A DNA stretch of 64,000 bases from DATBGS01 sp036557885 (GCA_036557885.1 DATBGS010000144.1:1-64000), one strand, 5' to 3'. Positions 52,431 to 61,917 are shown, counted from the stretch's first letter. The notes: generated from the sequence alone by a model not told the origin. A program made the numbers and translations.

Positions 52431-52529
52431 AGTCGAAAAGCAGAGCTGATGCTATGGCGAATTTGAAGGCATCCCTGAAGTACAGAAAAAGACGAGAGCG
52501 CCCACACCTAGAAAGATGAAGACCCCGCG

Positions 52530-54134
52530 ATGCGCTTACCACTTTCCCAGCGAGTACAGGTTTTTCTGGCTAGCCATCCCCACTTCGCTAATCGCTTACT
52601 ACAAATGAGGGGAATAAAACGGATTGAGGGCGCCTCGCAGCGATCCGCGCTACGCGCAGCACAACGGGCATACAAGCATGTGCCGTTTTATCGGAGCCAT
52701 TTTGAGCGGGCAGGGTTCACCGCTGACAAAATGCAACGGATGACCTGGAAGGACTTTCTGCTGCTTCCCCAGGTCAGCAAGGACGACACGGAGGGGGTGG
52801 GAGACAAAGACCTGATAGACAGCCAGACGCCTTCCCCTGGCGAGGATTCGATGATTGGCAGGTCATCGGGCACGACCCGCGCCCCGGTGCATTGGCCGGT
52901 GGGCTGGCTGGAGTTTTACCTGACGCGGGCGGCCTTTGAGGTTATGCTGCGCAGCCTGGACGCGCATACGGGCGTGCCAACGGCGGTAGTGGTGACGAAT
53001 ACCGTCGAAGGGGGCGACCAGAGCGGCAATATGCCCTATCGCGCCTTTTTCTCGCTGAAGGAAGAAAAGCGCTGGAATATGGAGATCATTGCCACTGGAG
53101 AAGACAGCGCCACCACACACACCTGGCTGCGCTGGCTCGCTCAACAGGGCTATCACTCGCTGTTGCTGATCTCGTTTCCTGGCACAGTGGAGCGCCTGCT
53201 TGCCTATATCAATTCGCTGCCAGAAAATGAGCGGGTCAATTGGGATGCCTTTCGGAAGAAACATTTTCTTTCCGGCGGCCAGCTTTTAGTACAGTCTTTT
53301 CGGCAAAAAATCCGGCGCGAGATGCGCCTTGACCCTGCTTCGCTTGCCAGCGAGACGATTCTCTATATCAGCTCTGATACCGGGCAATTGATGGCGCGAA
53401 CCACACCCTTTACGCTCTGGCTGGAACGCTATATGGACGAGCACCCGGCGCTGTATGACGCGATTGGACTGCCGCTGGAGCATCGTGACAAGCCGCTGCT
53501 AGAATTTATTCCTCCGCTCTCCATTCACTTTGAGCTAGATCGGCCAGAAGGACTGATCCTGACGATGTGGAAGCATCGCCCACTGATACGCTATAAAATT
53601 GGCGATCTGGTCTGGGGGCGGCGCGTGAACGCACTTGCTGATCTGCTGAATAAACACGCCCCCAACTGGAAGCAAGATTTCCAGCGGGCAGGCGGGCACC
53701 CACAAGACATCTCGATGACCGCTATGCTGGCAGTGGTGCTGGGGCGTGCCGATGAGATTGCGATTGTCAACGCGGCCAACATTTCACCCTCCATCGTCAG
53801 ACAGGCCCTGGAGGCAAGCGAAATTGCGCCCTCCCTCAATCATTTCAAACATCGCGCTGACCCCGCGCACCCCAACGAGTATTCCCTCTACCTGGAATTA
53901 AAGGACACCAGAGAGGAGGCAGCACGCGAGGCGCTGGCAAAACAATGGCACGATGCTCTTCTGAACGCCTTACTTGAGGTGCCCGCTGCAACGGACCTCG
54001 CTGCCGCGCACCATGCCAACCCCATTTGTTTTAACCTCTTCGTTCGCTCGTATGGTGAAGATGAGTTTCTGGGCGATGCCGAGAAGCCGAAGAAGACCCA
54101 CGCGGTGCCGCTGCGCAAGAGCGAAAAAATCTAA
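52530..54134 (+). CDS. adenylate-forming enzyme, PaaK-like
   Basis: The 534-residue protein has the AMP-binding P-loop-like segment GRSSGTTRAPVHWP near 111-124, placed as in phenylacetate-CoA ligase (PaaK) and related ANL enzymes. Later RYKIGDLVWGRR matches the region holding the conserved Asp. It would activate a carboxylate with ATP for transfer to CoA or a carrier. The C-terminal domain diverges from PaaK, so the acid is unknown. No carrier protein gene is nearby. Confidence 0.75.
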   Translation: MRLPLSQRVQVFLASHPHFANRLLQMRGIKRIEGASQRSALRAAQRAYKHVPFYRSHFERAGFTADKMQRMTWKDFLLLPQVSKDDTEGVGDKDLIDSQTPSPGEDSMIGRSSGTTRAPVHWPVGWLEFYLTRAAFEVMLRSLDAHTGVPTAVVVTNTVEGGDQSGNMPYRAFFSLKEEKRWNMEIIATGEDSATTHTWLRWLAQQGYHSLLLISFPGTVERLLAYINSLPENERVNWDAFRKKHFLSGGQLLVQSFRQKIRREMRLDPASLASETILYISSDTGQLMARTTPFTLWLERYMDEHPALYDAIGLPLEHRDKPLLEFIPPLSIHFELDRPEGLILTMWKHRPLIRYKIGDLVWGRRVNALADLLNKHAPNWKQDFQRAGGHPQDISMTAMLAVVLGRADEIAIVNAANISPSIVRQALEASEIAPSLNHFKHRADPAHPNEYSLYLELKDTREEAAREALAKQWHDALLNALLEVPAATDLAAAHHANPICFNLFVRSYGEDEFLGDAEKPKKTHAVPLRKSEKI

Positions 54135-54207
54135 ACAGCATCGGCTATGCTATACTTGGGAGCACAGAGCAATCCCGTGATGCGATGCGCGCGAGAAGGA
54201 GGCACCT

Positions 54208-55614
54208 TTGACCGTCTCCCAGGAGCAACTGTATCTTCAAGCTGAGGAGCGGCGCGAGCAGCTTCAGGCGCTCTACCAGTTGTCGTTGGAGATCACTGAA
54301 CTGCAAGACCTCCAGCAAGTGTTGGATACGGCGCTGCGCTACTGTCTGGAACTCACTGGCTCGCAATTTGGCTTTATTGGCTTGAATACCAACGACAGCA
54401 CCGCAATGGACGTGGTTGCCATTCAGGGTTTCCAGGCCAGCGGGCGCTTTTACGAGCGATTCCACCTGATTCCTTTGCGGCCAAACATTTTTGCCCGCGT
54501 AGTACTGGAAAATCGGCCAATTCGCAGCGCAGACGCAACGGTTGACCCCACGCGCATTGGGCAGCCCAGAGGCCATCCGCCAGTACGCGCCTTCCTGGGA
54601 GTGCCGCTGCGCTCGCAGGGTCAGCCAATGGGCATGATTGGCGTTGCCAACCGCCCAGACACCTATACCGACGAGCACGAGCAACTGCTGATGACCTATG
54701 CCGCGCAGGTAGCCATCGCCATTCGCAACGCGCAGCTTTACGAAGAATTGAAAGCAGCCAAAGCCAACCTGGAACGCAAAGTGGCCGAACGCACCGAGGA
54801 GCTAGGCCAGGCAAAGGAAGCGCTGGCGCAGCAAGCGCATCAACTGCGGCTGCTGCTGGCCCAGACCGTCACCATTCAAGAACGCGAACGCGCTCGCATC
54901 GCCCACAACATGCACGACGGGGTGAATCAACTAATCATCGGCGCGATTCTGGAGGTGAAAGCCGCGCGCGAGCGACTTGCCAGCGGCAACCAGGAGCGCG
55001 TGGAGACAGCCCTGCAACGGGTGCGCGCGGTGCTCGGCCAGGTGGATAGCGAGATCAAGCGCATCATCCACGATCTGCGCCCACCGACCCTGGACGCGCT
55101 CGGTCTTCCGCCAGCCATTGCGCGCTACGCGGAACGCTATCAAGTATTCGCCGGGCTGCCTTGCCAGGTGCAGATTACCGGCCAGCCACGCCGACTGGCG
55201 CCAGAAACGGAAATTGGCCTGTATCGGGTTATGCAGGAAGCATTACAGAATGCTGCGGCGCACGCGCAGGCAAGCCAGACCTGGATTCATATCGCCTTTC
55301 TGCCGGAGTCTATTCACCTGGAGGTGGGAGACAACGGACAGGGCTTTGATCTTTCCCATATGCTGGCGCAGCGCGAAGGGCATCTGGGCATTACGGGTAT
55401 GAACGAGCGAGCGCAAAATCTGGGCGGCACGCTGCGCATTGAGGCCAACCTTCAGGAAGGCACCAGGGTGATTCTGGATGTCCCCATCGCCAATTCCTCG
55501 CTTGCCGCCAATTCGTCGCTCGCGCCACTTGCCACCTCTGTTCCTACGGCCTCTCTGGATGAGGAGCGTTCCAATGGACAACTCCAGGCCACCGATTCGC
55601 ATTCTCGTCGTTGA
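54208..55614 (+). CDS. GAF-domain sensor histidine kinase (HisKA_3)
   Basis: The TTG start is six bases after AGAAGGAGG. The 468-residue soluble protein has a short coiled N-terminus, a GAF domain (about 36-175), a coiled-coil linker (180-225), a HisKA_3 domain with phosphorylated H236 in RIAHNMHDGVNQL and an HATPase domain (DNGQGFDL and HLGITGMNERA). This is the NarL-type kinase layout. No membrane segment is present, so the GAF domain should sense an internal signal. The regulator gene overlaps its end by 41 bases. Confidence 0.92.
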   Translation: MTVSQEQLYLQAEERREQLQALYQLSLEITELQDLQQVLDTALRYCLELTGSQFGFIGLNTNDSTAMDVVAIQGFQASGRFYERFHLIPLRPNIFARVVLENRPIRSADATVDPTRIGQPRGHPPVRAFLGVPLRSQGQPMGMIGVANRPDTYTDEHEQLLMTYAAQVAIAIRNAQLYEELKAAKANLERKVAERTEELGQAKEALAQQAHQLRLLLAQTVTIQERERARIAHNMHDGVNQLIIGAILEVKAARERLASGNQERVETALQRVRAVLGQVDSEIKRIIHDLRPPTLDALGLPPAIARYAERYQVFAGLPCQVQITGQPRRLAPETEIGLYRVMQEALQNAAAHAQASQTWIHIAFLPESIHLEVGDNGQGFDLSHMLAQREGHLGITGMNERAQNLGGTLRIEANLQEGTRVILDVPIANSSLAANSSLAPLATSVPTASLDEERSNGQLQATDSHSRR

Positions 55615-56227
55615 CGACCACCCGGTGGTTCGCCAGGGATTGCGCAGCCTGCTCTCCGGCCACCCGGACTTGCAGATCGTTGCTGAAACGGCCCACGCAC
55701 AAGAGGCCCTGGCTGCTGCGCGACAGGAATCGCCCGATGTCGTGCTGCTGGATATTCGTCTGCCAGGCGCAACCGGTGTGGAGGTTGCGCGGCAGTTGCA
55801 ACGTGATTTCCCAGAGATGCGCATCATTATGCTCACCAGCTATGACGATGACGAATATCTGATTGGCGCAATGCAGGCCGGGGCGCAAGCCTATCTGCTC
55901 AAAAGTGTCTCTGATGAAACGCTCGTCTGGACCATTCGCGCCGTCCATCGGGGCGAGCGCCTGATTAGTCCTCAACTCCTCGACAGGATGCTGCGCCAGT
56001 TTGCGCAGGTGCGCAACCATCAGATTCAGCAGGAAACTGGCCTCAGCGATCAAGACCTTCAGGTCTTGCAGCGTGTGGTGGCTGGAGCCAGCAACAATGA
56101 GATTGCCAGAGAGCTTGGCTGGAGCAAAGCCAGCATCAAGCGCAAGGTGCAGCACATCTTTGATCAGCTTGGCGTAATGACGCGTACACAAGCCGCCGCC
56201 GAAGCTGTCCGGCGTGGTCTTGTCTAA
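55574..56227 (+). CDS. NarL/LuxR-type response regulator
   Basis: The 217-residue protein has a receiver domain with phosphoacceptor D60 in VVLLDIRLPG, then a LuxR-type helix-turn-helix near residues 150-217 (VVAGASNNEIARELG and SKASIKRKVQHIF). It overlaps the kinase gene and is surely its partner. The gene ends before a terminator and the cox operon begins 249 bases on, so control of CO oxidation is an attractive but unproven role. Confidence 0.92.
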   Translation: MDNSRPPIRILVVDDHPVVRQGLRSLLSGHPDLQIVAETAHAQEALAAARQESPDVVLLDIRLPGATGVEVARQLQRDFPEMRIIMLTSYDDDEYLIGAMQAGAQAYLLKSVSDETLVWTIRAVHRGERLISPQLLDRMLRQFAQVRNHQIQQETGLSDQDLQVLQRVVAGASNNEIARELGWSKASIKRKVQHIFDQLGVMTRTQAAAEAVRRGLV

Positions 56228-56336
56228 GACCATCCTTCTGATCTGATTCTGGTAGGAAAAAGTTCCCCCCATCACTGAAGCAGAGATGGTCGTTCTACTT
56301 TGGTAAAAACGCCGTTGCATGCGCCTCCTGGCCCAA

Positions 56337-56361
56337 AAGTTGAGCCTGATGGCTCTTTTTT
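56337..56361 (+). terminator. intrinsic terminator between the two-component genes and the cox operon
   Basis: GAGCC at 56342-56346 and GGCTC at 56351-56355 enclose a TGAT loop, followed by six T. Upstream A residues can extend the stem. It suggests that coxM has its own promoter, which I could not place with confidence. Confidence 0.7.
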
Positions 56362-56476
56362 CTACCCCCGTGCTGTGGTAGGCTGAGGTGGTTCTGGCAT
56401 TGGTGCCGCAAAACAACCTTCTGTCATCTGTAGGTGCTGGTTCAACCTGTCGAACCAGAGGAGGTGTTCCCCAACT

Positions 56477-57355
56477 ATGATTCCGCCTCCGTTTGAGTAC
56501 GCAGCCCCCCGCAGCCTCTCTGAAGCCATCTCCTTGCTGCAAGAGCATGGGAGCGAGGCCAAGGTGCTTGCTGGCGGGCAAAGCCTGATCCCTTTGCTGA
56601 AACTGCGCCTGGCGTCGCCAACCTTTCTGGTTGACCTGCGCAAGGTGCCCGGCCTGTCCACGTTCAAAGAGAGCGATGGGCATCTTGTGGTTGGCTCGAT
56701 GGTACGCGAGGCCACTATTGAGCATTCGCCGCTCATCCGCCGCCGCTATCGTGGGCTGGTCGAGGCGAGCGAAGTCGTGGCCGACCCGATTGTGCGCAAC
56801 CTTGCCACGCTTGGCGGCAACCTGGCGCACGCTGACCCCGCGAACGACCATCCTTCCATGATGCTGGCATTCCGCGCCCATGTAATGGCTGTTGGCCCCA
56901 AAGGAACCCGCCGCATTCCGATTGATGAATTCCTGGTGGATACCTTTGAGACTTCCCTGGCGCCAGAAGAAATCCTGACCGAGATTCACATCCCGCAGCC
57001 CACATCCCAGACTGGCTCAGCCTATATCAAGCTGGAGCGCAAAGTCGGGGATTATGCGATTGCTGCTGTTGCTGCGGTAGTGACGTTGGACGGCGGCATC
57101 TGCAAGCAGGCCGGGCTGGGGCTGACGAATGTTGGACCAAAATCCATTCGCCCGACAAAGGCTGAGCAATTCCTGGTGGGCAAGCATCTGGACGACGAAA
57201 CCATCCGCGAAGCTGCGCGCCTCGCTGCTGCCGCCGCCGAGCCTACTTCTGATCTGCGCGGACCGGCAGACTATAAGCGCGGAGTTGTGCGCACGCTCAC
57301 CGCGCGCGCCCTGCATCAGGCCGCCCAGCGCGCCCAGAAAGGAGCAAGCCATTGA
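56477..57355 (+). CDS. coxM: CO dehydrogenase medium (FAD) subunit
   Basis: The 292-residue subunit has the FAD-binding motifs AGGQSLIPLL at about 35-44 and TLGGNLAHADPAND at about 114-127, typical of CoxM and related molybdenum hydroxylases. It passes electrons from the iron-sulfur subunit to the quinone pool or another acceptor. It is the first gene of the coxM-coxS-coxL-coxG unit and overlaps coxS by four bases. Confidence 0.9.
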   Translation: MIPPPFEYAAPRSLSEAISLLQEHGSEAKVLAGGQSLIPLLKLRLASPTFLVDLRKVPGLSTFKESDGHLVVGSMVREATIEHSPLIRRRYRGLVEASEVVADPIVRNLATLGGNLAHADPANDHPSMMLAFRAHVMAVGPKGTRRIPIDEFLVDTFETSLAPEEILTEIHIPQPTSQTGSAYIKLERKVGDYAIAAVAAVVTLDGGICKQAGLGLTNVGPKSIRPTKAEQFLVGKHLDDETIREAARLAAAAAEPTSDLRGPADYKRGVVRTLTARALHQAAQRAQKGASH

Positions 57356-57867
57356 CCACTCACAAAGTCAAGGTGACCATTAACGGCCAGGTGCATGAGG
57401 CGAAAGTCGAGCCGCGCCTGCTGCTGGTGCATTTCATCCGCGAGGTCGCCAACCTGACCGGCACGCATATCGGCTGCGATACCACAAGCTGCGGCGCCTG
57501 CACGGTGCTGGTGAATGGCACGCTGATGAAGTCCTGCACGGTCCTGACCGTGCAGGCGGATGGCGCCAACATCCAGACGGTGGAAGGGCTGGAGCAAAAC
57601 GGGCAACTGCACCCCATTCAGGAAGGCTTTATGCAAGAGCATGGCCTACAATGCGGGTTCTGCACGCCTGGCATGATGCTCGTTGGGAAAGCCTTGCTGG
57701 AAGACAACCCCGACCCCACCGAGGCCGAAGTGCGCAAAGCCATCTCCGGCAATCTGTGCCGCTGCACTGGCTATGTGAACATCGTCAAGGCCATCCAGTA
57801 CGCGGGCAAAAAGATGCAGGAAAGCGCTGAGGTGAAAACACCGGCAGCGGTTCACGCGGAAGGGTAA
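57352..57867 (+). CDS. coxS: CO dehydrogenase small (2Fe-2S) subunit
   Basis: The TTG start follows AAAGGAG by seven bases and overlaps the coxM stop. The 171-residue protein holds two 2Fe-2S clusters: C42, C47, C50 and C62 in the N-terminal plant-type domain, and C101, C104, C136 and C138 in the helical domain. All eight ligands are present. It links the molybdenum site to FAD. Confidence 0.94.
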   Translation: MTTHKVKVTINGQVHEAKVEPRLLLVHFIREVANLTGTHIGCDTTSCGACTVLVNGTLMKSCTVLTVQADGANIQTVEGLEQNGQLHPIQEGFMQEHGLQCGFCTPGMMLVGKALLEDNPDPTEAEVRKAISGNLCRCTGYVNIVKAIQYAGKKMQESAEVKTPAAVHAEG

Positions 57868-57871
57868 GACA

Positions 57872-60238
57872 ATGGCAGTTGAAATTGGCGGGATGGGTCA
57901 CAGCGTCAAGCGCAAAGAAGACCCCCGCTTTATTCGGGGCAAGGGCAACTATGTAGACGACCTGAAGCTGCCCGGCATGCTCTATATGGACATCGTGCGC
58001 AGCCCCTATGCCCACGCCAAAATCCTCAACATTGATGCCAGCAAAGCGCTGGCGATACCCGGCGTGGCAGCAGTCATCACCGGCAAAGACCTGGACGCCT
58101 ACAAGCTGGCCTGGATGCCTACCCTGATGAGCGATACACAGATGGTGCTGCCGATAGACCGCGTGGTCTATCAAGCGCAGGAAGTAGCCGTCGTGATCGC
58201 CACCGAGCGCTATATCGCTGCCGATGGTGTTGCTGCTGTCGAGGTGGAGTACGAGCCGTTGCCGCCAGTAGTTGACCCGTTCAAAGCGCTGGAGCCAGGC
58301 TCACCGCTGGTGCGCCCGGACCACGCCGACAGGCCAACCAATCATATCTGGCATTGGGAGAGCGGTGACAAGGCACGCACTGACCAACTCTTTGCTGAGG
58401 CCGATGTCGTCGTCAAAGAGCATATCTATCTCCCGCGTATCCATGTTTCGTCCATCGAAACCTGCGGCTGCGTGGCGTCGTTTGATAAGGTGAGCGGCAA
58501 GCTCACCGTCTGGATGACGACTCAGGCGCCGCATGCCATCCGCACCGTCTTTTCGCTGGTGACAGCGGCCTCGGCAGTGGGCCAGATTCCTGAGCACAAG
58601 ATTCGCATTATCTCGCCCGACATCGGCGGCGGCTTTGGCGGCAAAGTGCCGGTCTATCCGGGCTACGTGTGCGCAACGGCGGCCTCCGTCCTGACCGGCT
58701 TGCCGGTCAAGTGGATCGAAGATCGCTCGGAGAATCTGCAAGCCGATAGCTTTGCCCGCGATTATCATATGGATGTTGAACTGGCGGCCAAAAAAGACGG
58801 CAGATTTACGGCGATGCGCGTCAAGACGCTGGCCGATCATGGCTGCGCTGACGCGGCGGCCAACCCATCCAAATTCCCCGCCGGGCTGTTTAATGTGTGT
58901 ACCGGCTCGTATGTGATGGAAGCAGCGCATGTGGAGGTAGATGGCGTCTACACGAACAAGCCGCCGGGTGGCGTCGCCTATCGCTGCTCCTTCCGTGTCA
59001 CCGAAGCAGTGCATGCCATCGAGCGCATTGTAGATTCAATGGCGCAGAAGCTCCAGGTAGACCCGGCTGATCTGCGCATGAAGAACTTTATCCCGCCGGA
59101 TAAGTTCCCCTACAAATCGCCCACCGGCTGGGAGTACGACAGCGGCAACTATCCAGCAGCCTTGAAAAAGGCGATGGACAAGGTTGGCTATGCTCAGCTT
59201 CGCCGCGAACAGGCACGCAAACGCGCCAAAGGCGAACTGATGGGCATCGGCATCTCCACGTTTACGGAGATCGTTGGCGCTGGTCCTTCGCATACCTTCG
59301 ACATCCTGGGCATCAAGATGTTCGACAGCGCAGAGATTCGCGTACACCCCACCGGCTCCGCGATTGTGCGCATTGGCGTGCAGAGCCAGGGCCAGGGCCA
59401 CGAAACCACCTTTGGGCAGATTGTGGCTGAGGAACTGGGGTTGCCTGTCGAAAACATCACCGTCGAACATGGCGATACCGACACAGCGCCCTATGGCCTG
59501 GGCACGTATGCCAGCCGCAGCACGCCCACCGCTGGCGCGGCAACGGCAATGGCGGCGCGCAAGATTCGGGACAAGGCAAAGCTGCTGGCCGCGCATCTGC
59601 TGGAAGCCAGCCCGGATGATCTCGAATGGGTGGACTACAAGTTCCAGGTGAAGGGCACACCCAGCAAATCAAAGACGATGGCAGAACTGGCTTTCGCTGC
59701 CTATACGAACCACCCACAAGGGATGGAGGCTGGACTGGAAGCGGTCAGCTACTACGACCCGCCCAACCTGACGTTCCCCTTTGGGGCATATATCTGCGTG
59801 GTAGACATTGACCGGGGCACCGGCGAGGTGAAGATTCGCCGCTTCGTGGCGGTGGACGACTGCGGCAACATCATCAACCCGATGATCGTTGAAGGGCAGA
59901 TTCACGGCGGCCTGACGATGGGCATGGCACCCGCGCTGCTTGAAGCCATTACCTATGATGAGAATGGCAACATCCAGCAGGGCACGATGATGGACTATCT
60001 GCTGCCAACTTCGATGGAGACGCCCGCCTGGGAAACCGACAAAACCACCACGCCATCGCCCCATCATCCATTGGGAGCAAAGGGTGTTGGTGAATCGGCA
60101 ACAGTAGGCGCGCCGCCAGCCATTGCTAACGCGGTGGTGGATGCTCTAAGCCACCTGGGTGTGACGCATATAGACATTCCTGTCACGCCCTGGAAGGTCT
60201 ATGAGATTCTGAAGGCACACGGTTTAACGGAGGAATAA
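57872..60238 (+). CDS. coxL: CO dehydrogenase large (molybdenum) subunit, form I
   Basis: The 788-residue protein is a molybdopterin-cytosine-dinucleotide subunit of the xanthine oxidase family. The active-site loop reads AYRCSFR with Cys372; AYxCSFR is the signature of true (form I) aerobic CO dehydrogenase, in which this Cys carries the Cu-Mo site. Form II members have AYRGAGR instead. GGGFGGK near residue 251 and GAKGVGES near the C-terminus bind cofactor and provide the catalytic Glu. The enzyme oxidises CO to CO2 with water. Confidence 0.95.
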   Translation: MAVEIGGMGHSVKRKEDPRFIRGKGNYVDDLKLPGMLYMDIVRSPYAHAKILNIDASKALAIPGVAAVITGKDLDAYKLAWMPTLMSDTQMVLPIDRVVYQAQEVAVVIATERYIAADGVAAVEVEYEPLPPVVDPFKALEPGSPLVRPDHADRPTNHIWHWESGDKARTDQLFAEADVVVKEHIYLPRIHVSSIETCGCVASFDKVSGKLTVWMTTQAPHAIRTVFSLVTAASAVGQIPEHKIRIISPDIGGGFGGKVPVYPGYVCATAASVLTGLPVKWIEDRSENLQADSFARDYHMDVELAAKKDGRFTAMRVKTLADHGCADAAANPSKFPAGLFNVCTGSYVMEAAHVEVDGVYTNKPPGGVAYRCSFRVTEAVHAIERIVDSMAQKLQVDPADLRMKNFIPPDKFPYKSPTGWEYDSGNYPAALKKAMDKVGYAQLRREQARKRAKGELMGIGISTFTEIVGAGPSHTFDILGIKMFDSAEIRVHPTGSAIVRIGVQSQGQGHETTFGQIVAEELGLPVENITVEHGDTDTAPYGLGTYASRSTPTAGAATAMAARKIRDKAKLLAAHLLEASPDDLEWVDYKFQVKGTPSKSKTMAELAFAAYTNHPQGMEAGLEAVSYYDPPNLTFPFGAYICVVDIDRGTGEVKIRRFVAVDDCGNIINPMIVEGQIHGGLTMGMAPALLEAITYDENGNIQQGTMMDYLLPTSMETPAWETDKTTTPSPHHPLGAKGVGESATVGAPPAIANAVVDALSHLGVTHIDIPVTPWKVYEILKAHGLTEE

Positions 60239-60242
60239 GTAC

Positions 60243-60689
60243 ATGCGCTTTGAGGGCCATGAAACGATCAACGCGCCCATTGAAGCCGTCTGGGCCTTCT
60301 TTATGGACCCACATCGCGTGGCTGAATGCGCCCCCGGCTATCAATCAATGGAGGTGCTTTCTCCCACGCGCTTCAAGCCCAAAGTTGGCGTCGGCATTGG
60401 CGTGGTGAAAGCCACCTTTACGCTGGATGTCGAACTGGACGAACTGCGCGAACCAGAGCATGTGCTGGTGAAAGCGCATGGCGTGGCCGCTGGCAGCGCT
60501 GTTGACATTCACGGCGGCGCGGACATGAAGCCGTCGTCCCCAACCATCACGGAGATGGACTGGACAGCGACGGTCAATGTCAGCGGCACCCTTGCCAGCG
60601 TGGGAGCGCGTTTGATGGAGAGCACGGCCCGTAAATTAACCGCTCGTTTTTTTGAGTGTGTGCGCGAAAAGGTGGAAACGCCCAAGTAG
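60243..60689 (+). CDS. coxG: CoxG-like SRPBCC protein
   Basis: The 148-residue protein is an SRPBCC-fold member of the CO dehydrogenase subunit G family (GHETINAPIEAVWAFFMD at the N-terminus, then the FTLDVELDELREPE and DWTATVNVSGTLASVGARL blocks). CoxG is implicated in recruiting CO dehydrogenase to the membrane. This form lacks the long C-terminal anchor found in some relatives. It follows coxL by four bases, and a palindrome-rich element starts just after its stop. Confidence 0.88.
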   Translation: MRFEGHETINAPIEAVWAFFMDPHRVAECAPGYQSMEVLSPTRFKPKVGVGIGVVKATFTLDVELDELREPEHVLVKAHGVAAGSAVDIHGGADMKPSSPTITEMDWTATVNVSGTLASVGARLMESTARKLTARFFECVREKVETPK

Positions 60690-60690
60690 C

Positions 60691-60877
60691 CTGGCGACTA
60701 AAGATCGCGTCTAAGGGCGTCTGCGGACGCCACCCCTCAAAGCAGGGGCACGGCCAAACCTGCCTGCGCAGGTTCCCAGCCTCCCCATCAGGCGAAACCT
60801 TGCTCAACCAGGGGAGGGGAGTCCGCGTAGGCGGACTTGGTGGCGGAACGCCCTTAGGCGTGGCTTTTAACCGCTAG
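60691..60877. repeat. palindrome-rich intergenic element B
   Basis: It begins one base after the coxG stop with CTGGCGACTAAAGATCGCG and ends with an imperfect inverted copy near 60866-60877. Inner palindromes with different stems include AACCTGCCTGCGCAGGTT and AGTCCGCGTAGGCGGACT. It is related to the element at 19825-20036. Confidence 0.7.
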
Positions 60878-60912
60878 CCCCGCGCTCTGGTGAACATTTG
60901 TCCTTGGACATT

Positions 60913-60938
60913 CACCGGCTGGAAGCCGGCGCTACAAG
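60913..60938. repeat. short hairpin with GCTACAAG tail
   Basis: ACCGGC and GCCGGC flank TGGAA, followed by GCTACAAG. The tail matches that of the element at 23131-23186. Confidence 0.5.
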
Positions 60939-60956
60939 CATCAAAGAGGCCCCAGC

Positions 60957-61907
60957 ATGCCGCGAGACATTCTTGATGAAGTTCAGCGTCTTCGTACAGA
61001 TCGCCAGCCGTTTGCCCTGGCAACAGTTGTCGCTGCCAACCAACCCACGTCTGGCACGCCCGGAGCACGCGCCGTAGTCTTACCAGATGCCACGCTGCAT
61101 GGCTGGATTGGCGGCCATTGCGCTCAGCCTGCGGTCATCCAACATTCGCTGGAGGCGCTGCGCGATGGTCAGCCGCGCCTGGTCATCATCAGCCCTGATG
61201 CCCTGGAACAGTTGCCCAAAAAAAATGGCGTCATCCCAGTTGCCATGACCTGCGCAGGTCAGGGAGAATTGCAGATTTTTATTGAACCGTTTTTGCCCAA
61301 GATTGCCCTCGTGGTGATTGGCGCCTCGCCAGTCGCCAGGGCGCTTTCCCAACTGGCAACGCTGCTTGATTTCACCATCTGGGCATGTGGTCCCGATGCC
61401 AGTATGGAAACCTTCCCAGATGCCAATCAATTAATCCCCAGCCTGGATGCCCTCAAGCCACAACTCACCGCCAGCACGTTTGTAATCGTGGCAACCTTTG
61501 GCGACTACGACGAAGCCGCCGTGCAGATGGCGTTGGAAAGCGATGCCGGGTATGTGGGCATTGTCGCCAGTCAGAAACGCCTGGCCGCTATTCGTGGCTA
61601 TCTCGAAGATCGCGGGCTTTCCAAAGAGCAGTTAGCGCGGCTCAAGCGCCCAAAGGGGCTGAAGGGTCACGCGCTCTTGCCTGCTGAAATTGCCCTGAGC
61701 GTTGTGGCTGAACTGGTCGAAGTGCGGCGGGCACAAGCCGGGGTCGCGCCAGAAACGGTGCCGTCTCCGCGCGAAACCGCCATTGACCCCATCTGCGGCA
61801 TGACGGTGGACATCGCCACCGCCGTTTACAAGACCGAGCGCAACGGCAAGATGTATTACTTCTGCTGCGCGGGCTGCCAGACGCAATTCGAGAAGGTAGG
61901 AGTGTAG
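60957..61907 (+). CDS. XdhC/CoxI-type protein with C-terminal YHS domain
   Basis: The 316-residue protein has an N-terminal XdhC_CoxI segment (TSGTPGARAVV and GWIGGHCAQP) and a Rossmann-like middle (ALVVIGASPVARAL). XdhC proteins aid insertion of sulfurated molybdenum cofactor. Residues 277-316 form a YHS domain with C280 in DPICGMTV and C303, C304 and C307 in FCCAGC, a likely metal-binding unit, possibly for copper. The domain join is in frame without any stop. It is the only visible cofactor-maturation gene in the cox locus. Confidence 0.85.
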   Translation: MPRDILDEVQRLRTDRQPFALATVVAANQPTSGTPGARAVVLPDATLHGWIGGHCAQPAVIQHSLEALRDGQPRLVIISPDALEQLPKKNGVIPVAMTCAGQGELQIFIEPFLPKIALVVIGASPVARALSQLATLLDFTIWACGPDASMETFPDANQLIPSLDALKPQLTASTFVIVATFGDYDEAAVQMALESDAGYVGIVASQKRLAAIRGYLEDRGLSKEQLARLKRPKGLKGHALLPAEIALSVVAELVEVRRAQAGVAPETVPSPRETAIDPICGMTVDIATAVYKTERNGKMYYFCCAGCQTQFEKVGV

Positions 61908-61917
61908 CGCGGGCTGA

